Origin: Fomitopsis serialis
Lineage: Eukaryota; Basidiomycota; Agaricomycetes; Polyporales; Fomitopsidaceae
Assembly (NCBI RefSeq): GCF_022376445.1
Contig: NW_025955083.1
Coordinates: 60,494 to 124,493, forward strand
Reading direction: 5' to 3'
Length of the DNA stretch: 64,000 nucleotides
A program made the position numbers and the translations under genes. The notes under the pieces were generated by a model. That model searched no databases. It saw nothing but the letters and a program-made list of their open reading frames with translations, and had not been told where the DNA came from. This document shows positions 44,285 to 56,764 of the stretch, piece by piece. Numbering within the stretch: the first letter of the stretch is position 1; each line of letters starts with the position of its first letter.

Positions 44285-44454
44285 GCCGGAGTGAGATTCG
44301 CCCGTCTCGAACGTGGCGGCCGGCGCCGGCCGGAGGGGTCCGGGTCCACGTTGCAGACGTGATCGTTGCCAGTGGACCGGCCGGAGAGCATGCCGGCCGG
44401 TTCGGCCTCGTCGCCAACGTTGCGGCCGGCCCTCCCCTCCTCAAATCCCATCCT

Positions 44455-44705
44455 GAACGCTTCACCTGGCCTCTATTCCCTGAGCGTTCCAACGCTCCGG
44501 CCGGAGCGTGTCCCAGCCCACCCCTCACTCCTCAACGCTCCACCCGGCCACCTTTACCGAGCGTGTCAACGCTCCGGCCGGAGCGTGTCCCAGCCCACCC
44601 CTCACTCCTCAACGCTCCACCCGGCCACCTTTACCGAGCGTGTCAACGCTCCGGCCGGAGCGCGTCCCAGCCCACCCCTCACTGCTCAATGCTGCGCCCG
44701 GCCTT
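44455..44705. repeat. 77-bp minisatellite, about three units
   Basis: Units start at the palindrome CTCCGGCCGGAG, with the preceding G at 44494, 44571 and 44648. Two full 77-bp copies are nearly identical, the third is partial, and a weaker partial copy precedes them. It lies just upstream of the TET/JBP gene. Confidence 0.9.
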
Positions 44706-45012
44706 GCCTGTCAGCAAAACCGGCGCCCCGAGATTACATCGGCCACTCGGGTGATACATTGTCCAAGGGGCTACGCTAATTTCGGTGATGGGACATCATA
44801 TTGTGATTTCACATCAATATGGATCACTATGGATCTATGCTTCGGGTGGAGGCATCGACTCGTGATCTTATCCAGGGCATGAGGTAGCCTCATGGCGAAC
44901 GGAAGGTACCCACGAGGCCGGTTTGGTGCGGGGATGTCTGTCTGATATATCTCTGCGTTGCCTTGAACCCTTGCGACACTGCTCATTCCCCTGCCTCTGC
45001 CTTGTTCATACG

Positions 45013-46222
45013 ATGATCACACCGGAGCAGGTGCGCGTCCAGTACTTGTCGTATTTGGACGCAATGTATCTTCGCTTCCTCTCGGCACCGGAATCGCGCG
45101 CCCCGCGTGCTCCACTCCCCGGACTACTCCTCGATGTGTATCTCGTCCGCCAGGCCCGGCGTGCAGCTGAGATGCTTGCAAAGGCGTTCAATAATCGACG
45201 TACGTGCCCATAAGTTGTCAGCTTCCATGGTCATTTACTCATTCATGAGCAGTTACTTTGCCGTGGGATGCAACAACTCATCCATGTGCCGTCCCGGACG
45301 ACGATGAATTGGCCACGGTGCAATACGATGATTGCTCAGACCCGCTCACCATCGAAGACAGTAAGGGCCGGATGCTGTTGTGGCATCTTCCCGGCGTGAT
45401 CATAGAGCCCTTTGAGGTACGCCGGAATCCAGAGGGCTTTTGCCGACTGTCTCTAAAACAATACATAAATACAAGGGTGTAATATGGGATGCGACGATGG
45501 ACCTCAACCCACTCTTGGCCCGGAACCGCCCGAAGGCTAGCGCGGGCTGGAGGGAAAATATCGCGAACTTCCGGCAGCCGCAGGAGGGGGACGAGCTCGT
45601 CCCGGCATGTGTGTCGTTTTCACCGGGATGGTTCCAGCTCGGACACGACGTACGTATTCCAATACGTTTTCGACATTATTTCTCTCACAACGAGCAGGGC
45701 GCGGACGATGTGCCAAGTGTCTCTCGACTGCTCGCCGATCCGAACACTGCCGTCGCCGGCCGGGCGTGGTTGGCCGAGATGATCTATCCGCATATCATCA
45801 TCTCCGGTGTGCTGCACATTATGCACCCGGATTTATATGACGCCGGTATTGCCTCGGTTGAAGCCTTGCGAAGCGATCCAGACCGGGCCAGCGTTGTGGA
45901 TACGTGGCAAAACCCATTCAATGCGCTCTCGGTGGTGACAAACCGCGCAAGCCCGGTTCATCGCGACAAGATGACTCCTCTGAATGTCTATGACATTTTG
46001 ATGACCATCGGGGGCGATCACGAGCAGGTCATCCGGTTCCCGACATTGCATCTCAGGCTTCCCTATCACAGTGGTACAGTGACAGCGTTTTCGGGCACTC
46101 GCCTCCCCCATGAGGTTCCGCTTTCATCTGCGGAGCGGTTGTGTGTAGCGTATTTTATGCGACGGAATGTACATCGCTGGGCAAATGTGCCTTCTGCCGG
46201 TTGGCGCAGCACTGGAGAATGA
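45013..46222 (+). CDS. TET/JBP-family 2-oxoglutarate/Fe(II) dioxygenase
   Basis: Four exons (45013-45199, 45253-45416, 45476-45649, 45698-46222) give an intact 349-aa protein. The C-terminal half shows the family's double-stranded beta-helix: NRASPVHRDKMTP supplies the iron-binding His263 and Asp265, SGTRLPHEV the distal His313, and ERLCVAYFMRRNVHRW the 2-oxoglutarate-binding Arg322. FPTLHLRLPYHSGTVTAFSG matches the strands before the distal His. Family members oxidise 5-methylcytosine in DNA; activity here is inferred. In Agaricomycetes, TET/JBP genes are known to be carried by KDZ transposons, and a KDZ transposase lies 2.5 kb downstream. The start could be further upstream, because the frame is open to 44,923. 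No lesion is seen. Confidence 0.85.
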
Positions 46223-46465
46223 GGAGGACCGGGAGGCGGGGAGAGTGGTTAGCGAAGGGAAATGGCTATACATTTGGCACTCCGTAGCTGTACGTTTCGG
46301 GGTCCATAACAATCCATGTTCTTTGTTGATCACAATATGCTCTGATGCGCATAACGCACACCGGGACATTATGTAGGTTTGACCGGGGAAACACAGGCAC
46401 ATCTCAGTAACATCGACATCTCATTGTGCACTACTTTGGAGTCTGATACAATACCACGGTGAACA

Positions 46466-47475
46466 TTACTTGAATGCGGAATCAATCACCCGGAAGTACG
46501 ACACTGCTGCCGGGGCCGTTGGAGTCTCCCCGCGCTGCCAGGCTTCCAGCTCGGCCGCATTGGCCCGGGCGGCAGCATGCCAAAAGTTCAGCTCTGCCTG
46601 TATGTAAATGTCCATGGTTTTCATCGCCTTCCCCAATTGCTGCAACCATTTCATCATGTTGTTTGGCATACTGGCCGGCATTTCATCCGGGCAGAGTTTC
46701 GCCGGGAGCGGAAATCTGGGCAGGTGTACGCGATTAATTTGCTCGGCGCGAACAGTGACTTTGTCCTAAGACATGCATTAGCATGACCGTTTAGCAGGGT
46801 GATAGGTCATCCGTTCGACGTACCCGCAATTTCTCCAACTCGAGATGCTGCGAGACACGCCGAAGCTGATCCTTGGATGCTTGGAGCTGGTCTTTGATGA
46901 TGTCGTCCATACAAGCCTGGTTTGCTCTCAATTCCTCCAGCATTGCTTCCGGGGTAGTAATTCCAGCGGGTAGGTCGTTCACGGTTTGATTTACCGCGCC
47001 TTCCCATGCCACGGATTTAGTATCACCGGGGATGCGCGCATCGGCCCGAACATTACCTATGTGCTCTCCGCCCGAGACTGGCATTCTCGGGAGATATTCC
47101 GGCGTTGAATTTTGACCATCGCCAACCATTGTGGTTCCCTTGATTACATTCGTAACAATGTCCACCTCTTCGGCACCCGGGGGGGCCACAATCTCACAGT
47201 AGGCGGACATGGCGTCGGTGAGACCGTAGGCTTCGGCGACGTCGGCCTTCAGGAGCTCCTGAAGGCCAATCATGAGGGCAGAAACCGACTAAGTTGTTCG
47301 TTTGCTGTGAGTCTACGTAAGCAGTACCTGGCACACTCACCAGGCCGACAACGAAGTTGTCAAGTGCCCCGGGCGCGGCGGGATTCCCTTTCGCTTCGGC
47401 AAGTGTTTGGAGAGTCTTGGGAATCATGAGATTGGTTTTGATGTCTTCCAACACTTTGGTGAGGATTGCATTCAT
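46466..47475 (-). CDS. Accessory ORF of the KDZ element, helical protein (299 aa)
   Basis: Three exons (47475-47341, 47288-46824, 46765-46466) splice in frame, starting MNAILTKVLEDIKTNLMIPK. The protein looks mostly helical. There is a charged stretch with LEELRANQACMDDIIKDQLQ that could be coiled coil, and an Ala/Glu-rich end (HAAARANAAELEAWQRGE). I know no matching family. It lies convergent with the TET/JBP gene, their stops about 240 bases apart, and upstream of the KDZ transposase end on the same strand, so it is probably part of the element. Confidence 0.7.
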
Positions 47476-48394
47476 GTTGACTATGAGGTTCTCGGTGAAG
47501 AGTGCGGGGGCTGTGTAATCGCAATGGTAGTTGATGTGGACACAGTGCGATGGAGGTCTTATCGGTAACTGATCTCCAATCTAGAGCACGTGATTCGACT
47601 CTGGGAGGGTTGCCTTCTTTGGTATGGGATGCTCGGCACGTGTGTCACATTGCCGAGACATGACTTCTCGCAATTCAGGTGGTGTGACAGTATTTGTGCT
47701 TAATCACCCCCATCACACCGTCCTTCTACATTCAGCTCACACTTGTTTTCTCTTCCAATATGGATATGGTGTGTTCCCGTCGCTCCCACCAATCCCATCT
47801 CGTGCATTAACCGAGATGGGCAGTCATACATTCCGGAAACATTTCCGTTTTTCAGATGGGAGCTCCTTGCATTTGCATTGTCCACCCCGTGAGTGCTTCC
47901 CACGGTTCATTGGAGAGCGCCCTGGTAACATTATTACTTAGGCATGCCGAGATTGTCGCCGGGCGGCCGAATACATATTCAATCACCCGATATCTGTTCG
48001 GGCAGGTTATTTTGTCGGTCACATACGAAAGAAGCCAAGTATCCATGTGTGTGCCCGACACCGATGATCGCCTGGAAAGAATCATGTTGCTTTTTGATGT
48101 TGTTGAGGCACGGGATGGAATGTTAGAGGGTTGACCACCTCGTCATAACTGTAGTGGCGCTTTTCTCCTGCTATCGTGCTTTGCATTAGAGTTTTGAATG
48201 CCAAAGGCCCTTCACTAATTACCCGAGACCTGGCATGGAATATAACAATCCTTGCCCGGTCACATTTATCACGCATTCGGTGTGTCCCTCTAAACGCACT
48301 GCCAGTCCCTCTAAGATCCAACGACCGACAGGTTATTGGGATGCCAATGTTATGTATAGAGGTGTGCTGCATTCTAACGGACACTCCCTGCACC
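47476..48394. other. Spacer with one possible small ORF
   Basis: A plus-strand frame at 47,856-48,134 (92 aa, ending in TDDRLERIMLLFDVVEARDG) is mildly protein-like, but it has no recognisable family or clear partner exon. The rest shows nothing. Confidence 0.3.
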
Positions 48395-48610
48395 GAGGCC
48401 GGGCCAAGAGGTTCAGAAAGTGCACGGGCCGAGGTTTTCCAAAGTGCTCGGGCCGAGAGGTTGGGACAGCACTCGGGCCGCGCGGTTGGGACAGTGCTCG
48501 GGCCGCGCGGTTGGGACAGTGCTCGGGCCGAGAGTTCGGGACAGTGCTCGGGCCGAGAGTTCGGGACAGTGCTCGGGCCGAGAGTTCGGGGATGCACTCG
48601 GGCTCGGAGT
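48395..48610. repeat. 25-bp satellite, array 1
   Basis: CTCGGGCCGAGAGTTCGGGACAGTG-type 25-bp units, about eight copies with variants, run from about 48,395 to 48,610. The same unit core, CTCGGGCCGAGAGTTCGG, makes up array 2 at 60.33-60.70 kb. The array lies just 3' of the KDZ transposase gene. Confidence 0.93.
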
Positions 48611-48738
48611 TGGGTTCACGGAGGAGCTGTGCGCGATGTATGGCTTGGGCCTATTGCTCGGACCCTGGGAGCTATGTCGTCGGAATGATGGTATTCTCCC
48701 GGAGAGACATTTTCTGTATCAATGGACAGTCGGTACAG

Positions 48739-51700
48739 CTATGTCATAACATTCGGTTCAATGTACAAATCCCGCCATGCCACCATCGCATCTTGATGCA
48801 GCCGATCAAACAGTGCAGCCTGTGCCCGGCAGTGTTGTGAGAACCCGGGGTACTCGGCCTCCGTGTTTCTCGTTGCCAGCTGCCGCCACCGGGATGCTTC
48901 GTTGGCAAAGTATCGACACACGGAGTCAAGCTCCCGGCGCAAGATCGCAGCTTCCTCCTCCAATCTGTCAACCTTTGACCGGGCGTGGAACCACTGTACC
49001 CGGTGAACTGTACTCAATGTCAGCAAAGACTCCAATGTTGTACGCGCATGTTTCCTACTGATTCCCAGTTCGTCATCGCTCCGCATGTCGCCACCGACGT
49101 CGACATTCCATATCCACGAGGACGATTTATGCCTTTGTCCCGGCTTATTAGGCTCGGCGATTGCAGTCACTGTGTTGAGATCATCCGTTGTAAGTGGCTT
49201 GTACTTTGCCTGCTCTTCTCCCGAGACGCCAAGTACTTGCATGGCGGCTCGGGCCCGGCGATAAATGGCAGCTTGAAGCTGCACAGCTCGGTCGAGTTTC
49301 CCCAACTTCGTGAAGGATCGGGTGCGCTTTGTGTGGCCTTCCCTCCTCCCGTGCCGAATGGTGGTCTGGAACTCGAATGATTTCTTGCCAATGAGAATCC
49401 TCAGCTGCTGCAACGCATCATTTGCCTGTCCACGGCGCAGGGTCAGCTCATGTGCCGCCAATCGTTGCAACCCATTTGCAGCAAGTGCATTCCGGGATAA
49501 ATTGGACGGTAGGCCGAGTTTGGTATGCTCGGACGCCTTTGACGGGTACGGAGCTGGTGGTAGACTTGAAAAGAGGCGCCATGGGCTGTCGTCGTTGCGG
49601 TCCTCCTCCCATTCATCCCCCGAATCGTCTTCCACTGCATCCTGCTCTGCGATGCCCCAGTTATGCCTTCGGTGAATGGCAGCCGCTCGCCTGTGGAAAC
49701 GCCGGATTTGGATCTCAAGAGTCTTCCTCCGTTTCGCCAGTTTCAGCTCCTGCGGCCGAGTAACGATGGCCCCCATTTTCTTCACGTCCTTCTGGATTCC
49801 GAGTCTGGACTTACGTCAGAAACACACCGGACAATGGGTGTGGAACACTTACTGTTGCTCCTCAAGCTTGAGGCCATCTGCGATCCAGTCCGCTGTCCCG
49901 ACGGATCCTCGCCCTCTCCCTCCTCTTCCGCCAGCTTTATTTGAAGCTCGAGCCGGGATGGCACTGTGATCATATCAGAACCTAAATCAGCCTGGGTGGC
50001 CAGTGGACCCACTGATTTGTTTCTTGGCTTGGTATCTATCCATTACCTTGACATCCCGAAGCCTTTTCCGTTGTACTATCCTCAGTTCCCTCCTCCACGC
50101 TCCCAGAACTTCGGCATCGACACTGGCCTCCTTCGCGGTCAGGTCGGCCTTCATCTCCGCCAGCAGTGGGCGGTTCGCTTTGATTTTCCTTCTCAGCGAT
50201 GCCACTATCAATTGTCAGCCCGGTGTTCTCTCCGAAGATCAGTGAGAGGCCTACCCATAGTGATCATTTTCTTCCAATTCCAGTTGTTCATGTGCCGGTC
50301 GAGTGTTTCTTGCCGATGGGATGTTGACATTGTGCGTGTACTACCCGACACGGGATTGATCCCCGACCATTGGGTTTCGATGATCTCGCCGTCAGCTTGC
50401 CCGGCACCCTCGGTGAATGTGAGAGAGTGCCGGAGTTCGCATTCGGCCTTATGACCATGAATGTGAAAGAGCCCGATGCACTTGTATAACACAAGGCCAC
50501 CGGGCATCTCCAGGTGGGGATTCTGGTCAAACCGGTCGTCGAGATGGACATGGTACTGGCACATTATGTCGTACGAGAGGTAAACGTGCCCAATCCCCCT
50601 TGACCGATAGCCCAGGGCGTTGGAAAGGGAGTAGTCCATGTTCATCTGACGTTCACCCTTCTGATAGTTCACTACCGAGTGCGGAAGGAAGCACCCGTGC
50701 CTCAAACAAGATGTTGCGCCGATCCCGGTGACAGCCAGCTTATGCCGGTCGGCGTTGGCCTGGGAGACCGCCTTGTGGTCGTTGCAGCTTGAGTGCTGTG
50801 GGCGTGTTAGCCAGACGTTCTCATGGCCGATGTAACCACCCTCACCATCTTCACGTCCTTCGCTACTTTCAGGTGCTCCTCGTATGGGCCGGATGAACCA
50901 TGAACATTTTCCCCGGCATCAACGGTACGTCGTTCTCGGGCTTGCGCATTTTCATTTGCTCGGCGTGGAAGTTCCCATCCATGACATATCCTCGGGCATA
51001 TAGGTACCTCCAAAACAGTTCAGCTGGCGTATACCGGTGAACAGGGTAACTACTTACTTCCTATCATCCACCTCCCAGTCCGCGGGTATGTTCACTCCGG
51101 GCTGCGGACACGCCGGGCAAAAGTGAGCGAGGTCACCGTTTCCCGGAGCCCCCCGCCACTGTGGCCCGTACCCGAACTGTTTCTTCGCCTGCAGCAACGC
51201 CCATTCCCGGCTTACCCGGAGCAACTCGAGATATCGATCCTGTGCAATGGTGATCATCTGGGCAAGCAGGCGTTCCGGCAACTGACTCACGGGTACCTCA
51301 TGAGGAAAAGCCGGGTTTGTCGCCCGGCGTATCCGCTGGTAGAAGTTCATAGCCGTAGTCTTGCACTCCAAATTGTCCAGAAGAAACGCGTCTAAGACCG
51401 CAAAGGTGAAGCACGTGCGAGCCTTCCGCTGACTCGCCGGATACAGCCCGGCATCAAGCAACTGCGACGTGTGGTCACCGGCCCAGGGACATCCGCACGG
51501 CGTCACCGGGAGGAAGTGCACCCCGGACGTGTCAACAATAGTCATCATGGCTGGTGGAGGCCGTGGTGGCGAGTCGGCGTGATGCAGAGGGTCTGCAGGT
51601 ATCTCGGCTTCGTCGTCGCCGGCAGCATTGGCCGGCCTATTGGCTTCTCCGTCCTCGTCATCGTCCAAGACAGCCGCCGGCTGGGAGCACTCCCCTCCTC

Positions 51701-52301
51701 GGTGCCCGAGGTTGATTGATACTCCAACCTGACGGAGCCATGCAGGTTCCCAGTATCCCCCAACATTCCACTGCTCAACCCGGTGGAATGGTGTTCGCCG
51801 GTGCTCGGCGAGACAGCACGTCGGGCAGAAGATCGGATATCCGATGCAGGACATGCACTTCCACACACCGCCACCGTTGTTGCACCCGGCGCACATGTAG
51901 CTGCCCTCCGCGTTGAGCGGCGGGGGTGTGTAGTGGGCGTACAGGGATCGGAGGTAGTTGTGCTGGAGGGGGATCCATTCTCTCAGCATCGCAGGTTGGG
52001 TCTGATGGTGTGGGTAAGGCTCGGTCCACAACAACACTTGGGAATTCTGTGCACCTGTGGGGCAGTCTGACGAACTGAACTGAAATCACAGAATGTTGTG
52101 TTGGCAACATCATCGGTTGGTGGTGTCCAGCTTAACTGTCTCGTCGCTGACCGAGCTGTTCGACGGGGTGTAGCCGGTGGAGTCTGTAACCCGCTGTTCT
52201 GTATCTCGACAAGTCGTGACCGCACACCCCTTGCTGTAGTTCGTTTCTTGAGTGTGAGCTCAACCACTCCGGGCGAGGTTGCTATTGGCCGCAGTCGACC
52301 C
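48739..52301 (-). CDS. KDZ-family DNA transposase with CxC2 cysteine cluster
   Basis: Multi-exon, read from MGRLRPIATSPGVVELTLKK at 52301 to IEPNVMT at 48739. Next comes a CxC2 zinc-binding cluster (CAGC..WKCMSC..CPTC..H..PFHRVEQW) and a CPWAGD / LDAGLYPASQRKARTCFTF region. The KDZ catalytic core follows: HSSCNDHKAVSQANA, LAVTGIGATSC, GCFLPHSVVNYQKGERQMNM, GLFHIHGHKAEC and GEIIETQWSGIN (conserved Glu). The C-terminal helical part includes LTLRRGQANDALQQLRILIG and SSWIWNVD. Introns include about 50821-50845 onward. Near 50,893 one base appears to be missing between MFMVHP and GPYEEHL, so this copy may be inactive unless that is a sequencing error. KDZ enzymes mobilise large Agaricomycete elements. 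Confidence 0.88.
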
Positions 52302-53201
52302 ATCGTTTGAGGGGCGCAATCACCCCACCGCCAGTTGAACAAGGAATACGTGCAGCGTGGTCTCGCCGTCGGTCAACACACAGTTTGCGTCTTCCCTGCC
52401 ATAGTCACCTACCCCCACTTTGGAGCGGGCCGGCCGCACGTGCACCGAAGACAGTGGGGCCGGGCCCAGAGAAACCGATCTGAGTCGCAAACCGATCGTT
52501 GCCGCCCAAATCAGACAGCTATTTCCGATGAAATTCATGGTTCTCATGAGAAGCGGCCGCGTAATGGGCCCGGCGGTTGCTCCCCATTTGCATATACAAT
52601 GATGCGGCCGGCAAGGTATCGATCACACCGGTCCGGCCGGCCTGCCGGGTCACGTGTCGGGTGCAATGGGTTTCATCCGGGCAGACGAGGTGCTAGAAGA
52701 AAATTATGGGTTGCATTTGGGCCGAAACATCAGATTGACCCCTGAGATTGAGATTCAGCGATCGCCTAGTCGGTGCGGCCGGTGATGGACCTCGTTGAAA
52801 CGGGGTAACCGGAGTCCTCGACCGGTGCCCGAGTGATGTAGAATCTGGATTGCACGGGATCCTCGAGAGCGAGGGCAACGGAGTCACACTTTTTTGACAA
52901 AACCAATTGTCTTTCCGTCCTTTTGTGACGAGCCGGCCGGAATTCTTCCCATCAGGGCGGCCGGATGCGGCTAAAGGGTGAAATGTACAGAACAAATTGT
53001 GCATCATGTAATGCTTAGCCCAACACAGTTGTTGCGGTCGGGTACATCCGTGCAAGGTCACAGTCGACTGATTGTCACGAACAGGCCTTCGGGATCACTG
53101 TCTCCGTAGCGCCGAATATACCCACCCCTTGTTACGACTACATTCGTCGACACATTACAGCCTGCTCACCCTGCATCCTCACTCCGTCAGCCACGCTCGC
53201 C
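52302..53201. other. Divergent spacer with GGCCGG motifs
   Basis: Between the KDZ transposase start (-) and the next gene (+). GGCCGG/CCGGCCGG clusters occur at about 52,430, 52,605-52,640 and 52,930-52,965. It probably contains promoters for both genes. No gene seen. Confidence 0.5.
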
Positions 53202-55357
53202 ATGGGAAAGGTTCCCTGGGAGGCACCAGACCTCGTCATTCTCGAAAGCAATCTGAAGGCCTGGCAGGAGGCTTCCGATGATCCCGAGGGCCGCCAAGAG
53301 CTTGTTGACAACAGCATTCAACGGCTCGAGGCCCGGAAGCAATACAAGTTCGATGCCGTGTTACGAAAGGTACGTAGTCCAACAGTTTGATGGGTCAGTG
53401 AGGAATGATGTCCGGTAGCGTGTCGGCAAATGGTACTCGAACCGCCGAGGGTCGAAGGAACAGGTCAAGAAGGAGATGTTCAAGCTCGGCAGGGATATAA
53501 CGTGGAGGACGGTGGCCGCCCGGGACCGGGAGGATGAGCTCGGGGAGATCATGACAAGAATTGGTCGGGAGAGGGGCAAGGACGGGTCGGATGAGGAGGA
53601 AGACGATGAGGAGGGGGAGGGGGAGGAGAAGGAGGAGAAGGAAGGGAAGCCAGTGACCCGGCACGACATTCCGGGCATCTACCAAACCGCCCTGAAGGAA
53701 CTCTGCGACAATCTGTCGCCGGAGGACCAGGCCGACTACATGCAGGTCGCAAAGGATTGGAATACCCAGGTGTGGCCAGCCGACCTTCAACGCAAGCAGC
53801 TGGAAAAACACGGCGCCAACATGATCCGCGATTTCATGAAGATCATGTGGAGGAAATGCGGGATGAGGGTGTTTTTGCTCGGCGGGGTACCGATGGCTGA
53901 CGGGAAGACCGGTGTGTTGGAGTATGTGCATTACTGGTAATACATTGCTTCGGTGTCCTGAACGCATTGGCAGGTTCGACTTTAACGACGAGATGTTTCT
54001 GGAGGAAGGCGCCCCGAGGGTTCCGAAGTTCACCGGGAGTCAGCCCGAGTGGAAAACGGGAATCATGTATGATCTGTGGAAGACATACGTCGAGGAAGCC
54101 TTTGGTATGTGGGAAGATTCCGCAGTGTGTCCGACAGCTGAATGAAGCGTCACCAGATGCGAATGGATTCGGGGTCGAAGAAGCCCGGGGCCCGGCAGCA
54201 CTGATTGAAGACATGGACTGGGACGAGGACGAGACGGGTACCCGTTGTTGCCTCCAGCGGATCACGATTGCTTCAAGAAGACGAAGTTCAAGCGCGTATT
54301 GTTGGGGACGTTCGTCCGCAAGACGTATGGTGCGTCACACCGACTTTGCGACAATCAGCGTGCCTGACACTTCACCCACAGTTCAATTCACCGAACGTTT
54401 ACCGGCTAAGGTGCCCTGGCAATCACTCTCCGAGTCATCGGACTCCTTCATTGATCCGGAATACCTCCCCGCCGGCAGCGTTCTAAGTGACCCGAGCAAG
54501 ATGCGCACCGGGGACCTGGACGCGATCTTGAGGCATTGGCGGGAGAGGCAGGACGAACACCCGCAGGGCCCAGTGTTTCGGTTCAAGGCCTGGAAGAACT
54601 CCAAGATGGAGATCGTAGTGCCGGATGTTCAGAAGCGTAGACCTCCCGTGAAGCGACCGAGGCAACAGGCCCGGCAGGCCACGCCCGGACCGTCCCGCCC
54701 ACGTCGCCGCAAATCGAAGGCCGACGTCACCTCCGATGAGGAGTCCGCGGTCGAGAGTGATGAGCAGGAGAGCTACAGCTATCTGTTTAAGGGCGACGAT
54801 AGCACCGACGAGGACGAGGCGCCGCCGGCCCCGTCCCCTACACCCAGAGTGAAGGGGAAGAAGAAGGAAGTGGTCCCCGACTCAACGGATGGCGATGAGG
54901 CACCGCCGCCCCGGAAGGACAAAGGGAAGGGTATCGCACCACGTACTGCGCCTTCGAAGCCCGAGCCCACTCGGCGGGCATCCGGAAATGACAGCTCGGG
55001 CGCAGCAGGTAAATCTGGCAAGCTGAAGGGGCCTGCCGCAGTTACAGCGGGAAGCGAAGTTGTTGACGAAGCGGGCAACACGACCTCAAAGCCGGCGCCG
55101 AGCAAGGCCCGGCCGGCAAAGCCTGGTGTCAAGCCCACCAGCGACCGGCCGGAGCCTGCCCCCGAGCCCTCTGGAAGCCGGAAGCAAATCAGGCCCAGGC
55201 CGAGGTATCGTACCACCACTGACCCAGCAACCCAGGAGGTTGCTAAGCGGCCTGACGCAAATCCGGAAGCTGGCACCACATCAGGAAACCTACCCCACAC
55301 GAATTTGTGGAAATCTGCACAAATTCGCACAAATCTCCTGGAGACCCCATTTACTTG
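53202..55357 (+). CDS. Accessory protein of the KDZ element, acidic/basic, Lys-Pro-rich tail
   Basis: Exons include 53202-53369, 53419-53936 and 53974 to about 54104, with further exons to 55357. It starts MGKVPWEAPDLVILESNLKA. The pattern VGKWYSNRRGSKEQVKK recalls the W-Y/F-N-R motif in the N-termini of other Agaricomycete transposon ORFs. An Asp/Glu/Lys tract follows (DEEEDDEEGEGEEKEEKEG). A conserved-looking middle has VPKFTGSQPEWKTGIMYDLW and CFKKTKFKRVLLGTFVRKTY. The last ~250 residues are Lys/Pro/Ser-rich and disordered. The frame before CFKKTKF appears to have lost one base near 54,237. No known domain is identified; by position it belongs with the KDZ transposase. Confidence 0.65.
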
Positions 55358-56760
55358 ACCCCCCTGATTCCCTCGCTCGAATTTGCGTGAATCCACGTTC
55401 AATGGCTGTGAATTGCAAGGAAATACTAGCTCGGCCATACAATCTGGGTACTTCAATTCACATTGTTTTGCATGTATTTACACGCATAGCCACTACATCC
55501 ACCCTACTCAATTCGTACCTACAGCTGGCATTCGCCCAGAGCGCTCGCTGTTGCCGTGCCTGCCCCCTCGTCCGCTCGTCTGGTTGCTTGCTTGCCCATC
55601 TGTCCGCTCGTCTGCCCGTCGCCCACCCGTCATCCATCCGTCTGCATGCCCACTCGGGCGCGTGTTCGTCGGCCGTGTCTGCGAGCTGCGCATTTGCCCA
55701 GCGCGCTCTCGGTCACCGTGCGCGTGGTGGTGACCGCGCCCCTGTGTCCGTGTGCTCGCCCTCGCCTCTCGCCTCTCGCCCTCTCGCACTCTCGCCCTCT
55801 CGCCCTCTCGCCTTCTCGCCCTCTCGCCCTCTCGCCCGCCCGCTCGCGCACCCACCCGTCTTCCTGCTCACCTACTCATTCCGCTCACGCACCCTATCGC
55901 CCGCCGGTCTGCCCGTCTTCCAGCCCGCTTGTCTGCTTGCCCGGTACCCATTCGTTGGCCTGGTCATTCGCGTGCGTGTGCGTTCGTTGGCCGTGCGTGT
56001 GTGCTGGGCAATCACGGTCGCGGGGGGCGTATGCTGCCATCTGCCATTTGTCCACCCGCCTGCCAGTGCGCACTCGTCCACCCAGCCACACGCCCGTTAG
56101 TGCACCGTCAACCCATTGACCCGCTCACCCACTTACTCACCCACTCACCCGTTTGACTTCCCGCCCGCCCGCTCACTCTCCCGCTCCCTCGTCCACTCGT
56201 CCGCCCGCCGTCTGTCCATCGGCCATGCCTGCACCTAGGGCATTGGCCCTGAGTGCTCGCGGTCGTCGCGCTGCACGTTGCTGTGTTCCGTGTCTACGTT
56301 AGTGGGCTCGCTCGCGTGCGTCTGCACTCACCGCTGGACTCTCGCCCTCGCCCGCCACACCTTCCCTGTCGTCCGATCGTCATCTGCTCGTCGTCCCCGC
56401 TCGTCTTCCGCACCCAACATCCGCTCGTTGTCCCCGCTCGTTGTCCGCGCCCGCCGTCGCAACAGTGCAAGTGGATGGGTGGTCGAGCGGACGAAAAAGC
56501 AGTCCGGGTGACGGACGAGTGGGCGGATGAGCAGGTGGACGAGTGGGCGGATGAGCAGGTGGACGAGCGGTCGAGCATACGGACGGCCAGTACCTAGATA
56601 TGCGAGGGGGCAAGTCCGGCGCGAGAGAGCGAGTGAGCGGATGTGCCATAGAGCTGGCAGTGCCAGAGGTGACAGACGGCTCGGCGGGCGCACGCACGGG
56701 TGAGAACGCAGGCATCCGCCATCGCAGAGATATAGCTAGCAAGCGTCGGTCTACTACTGG
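55358..56760. repeat. Pyrimidine-rich simple-sequence tract
   Basis: CTCTCGCC-type repeats are strongest at 55,760-55,855. The rest is degenerate C/T-rich sequence (CCGCCCGC, CTCACCCA) to about 56,450 and a short GTGGGCGGATGAGCA repeat near 56,520-56,560. Long open frames here are composition artefacts. The first ~50 bases contain CGAATTTG/CACAAATT sequence resembling 14.2 kb. Confidence 0.6.
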
Positions 56761-56764
56761 CCGT

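Noticed and set aside
48395..48610. CRISPR-like array
   Set aside because: The 25-bp units are directly adjacent with no unique spacers. It is a satellite in a eukaryotic genome.
55060..56119. Long Arg/Pro/Ser-rich ORFs on both strands
   Set aside because: They arise from pyrimidine-rich simple sequence. Only the frame ending at 55,357 continues a supported gene.
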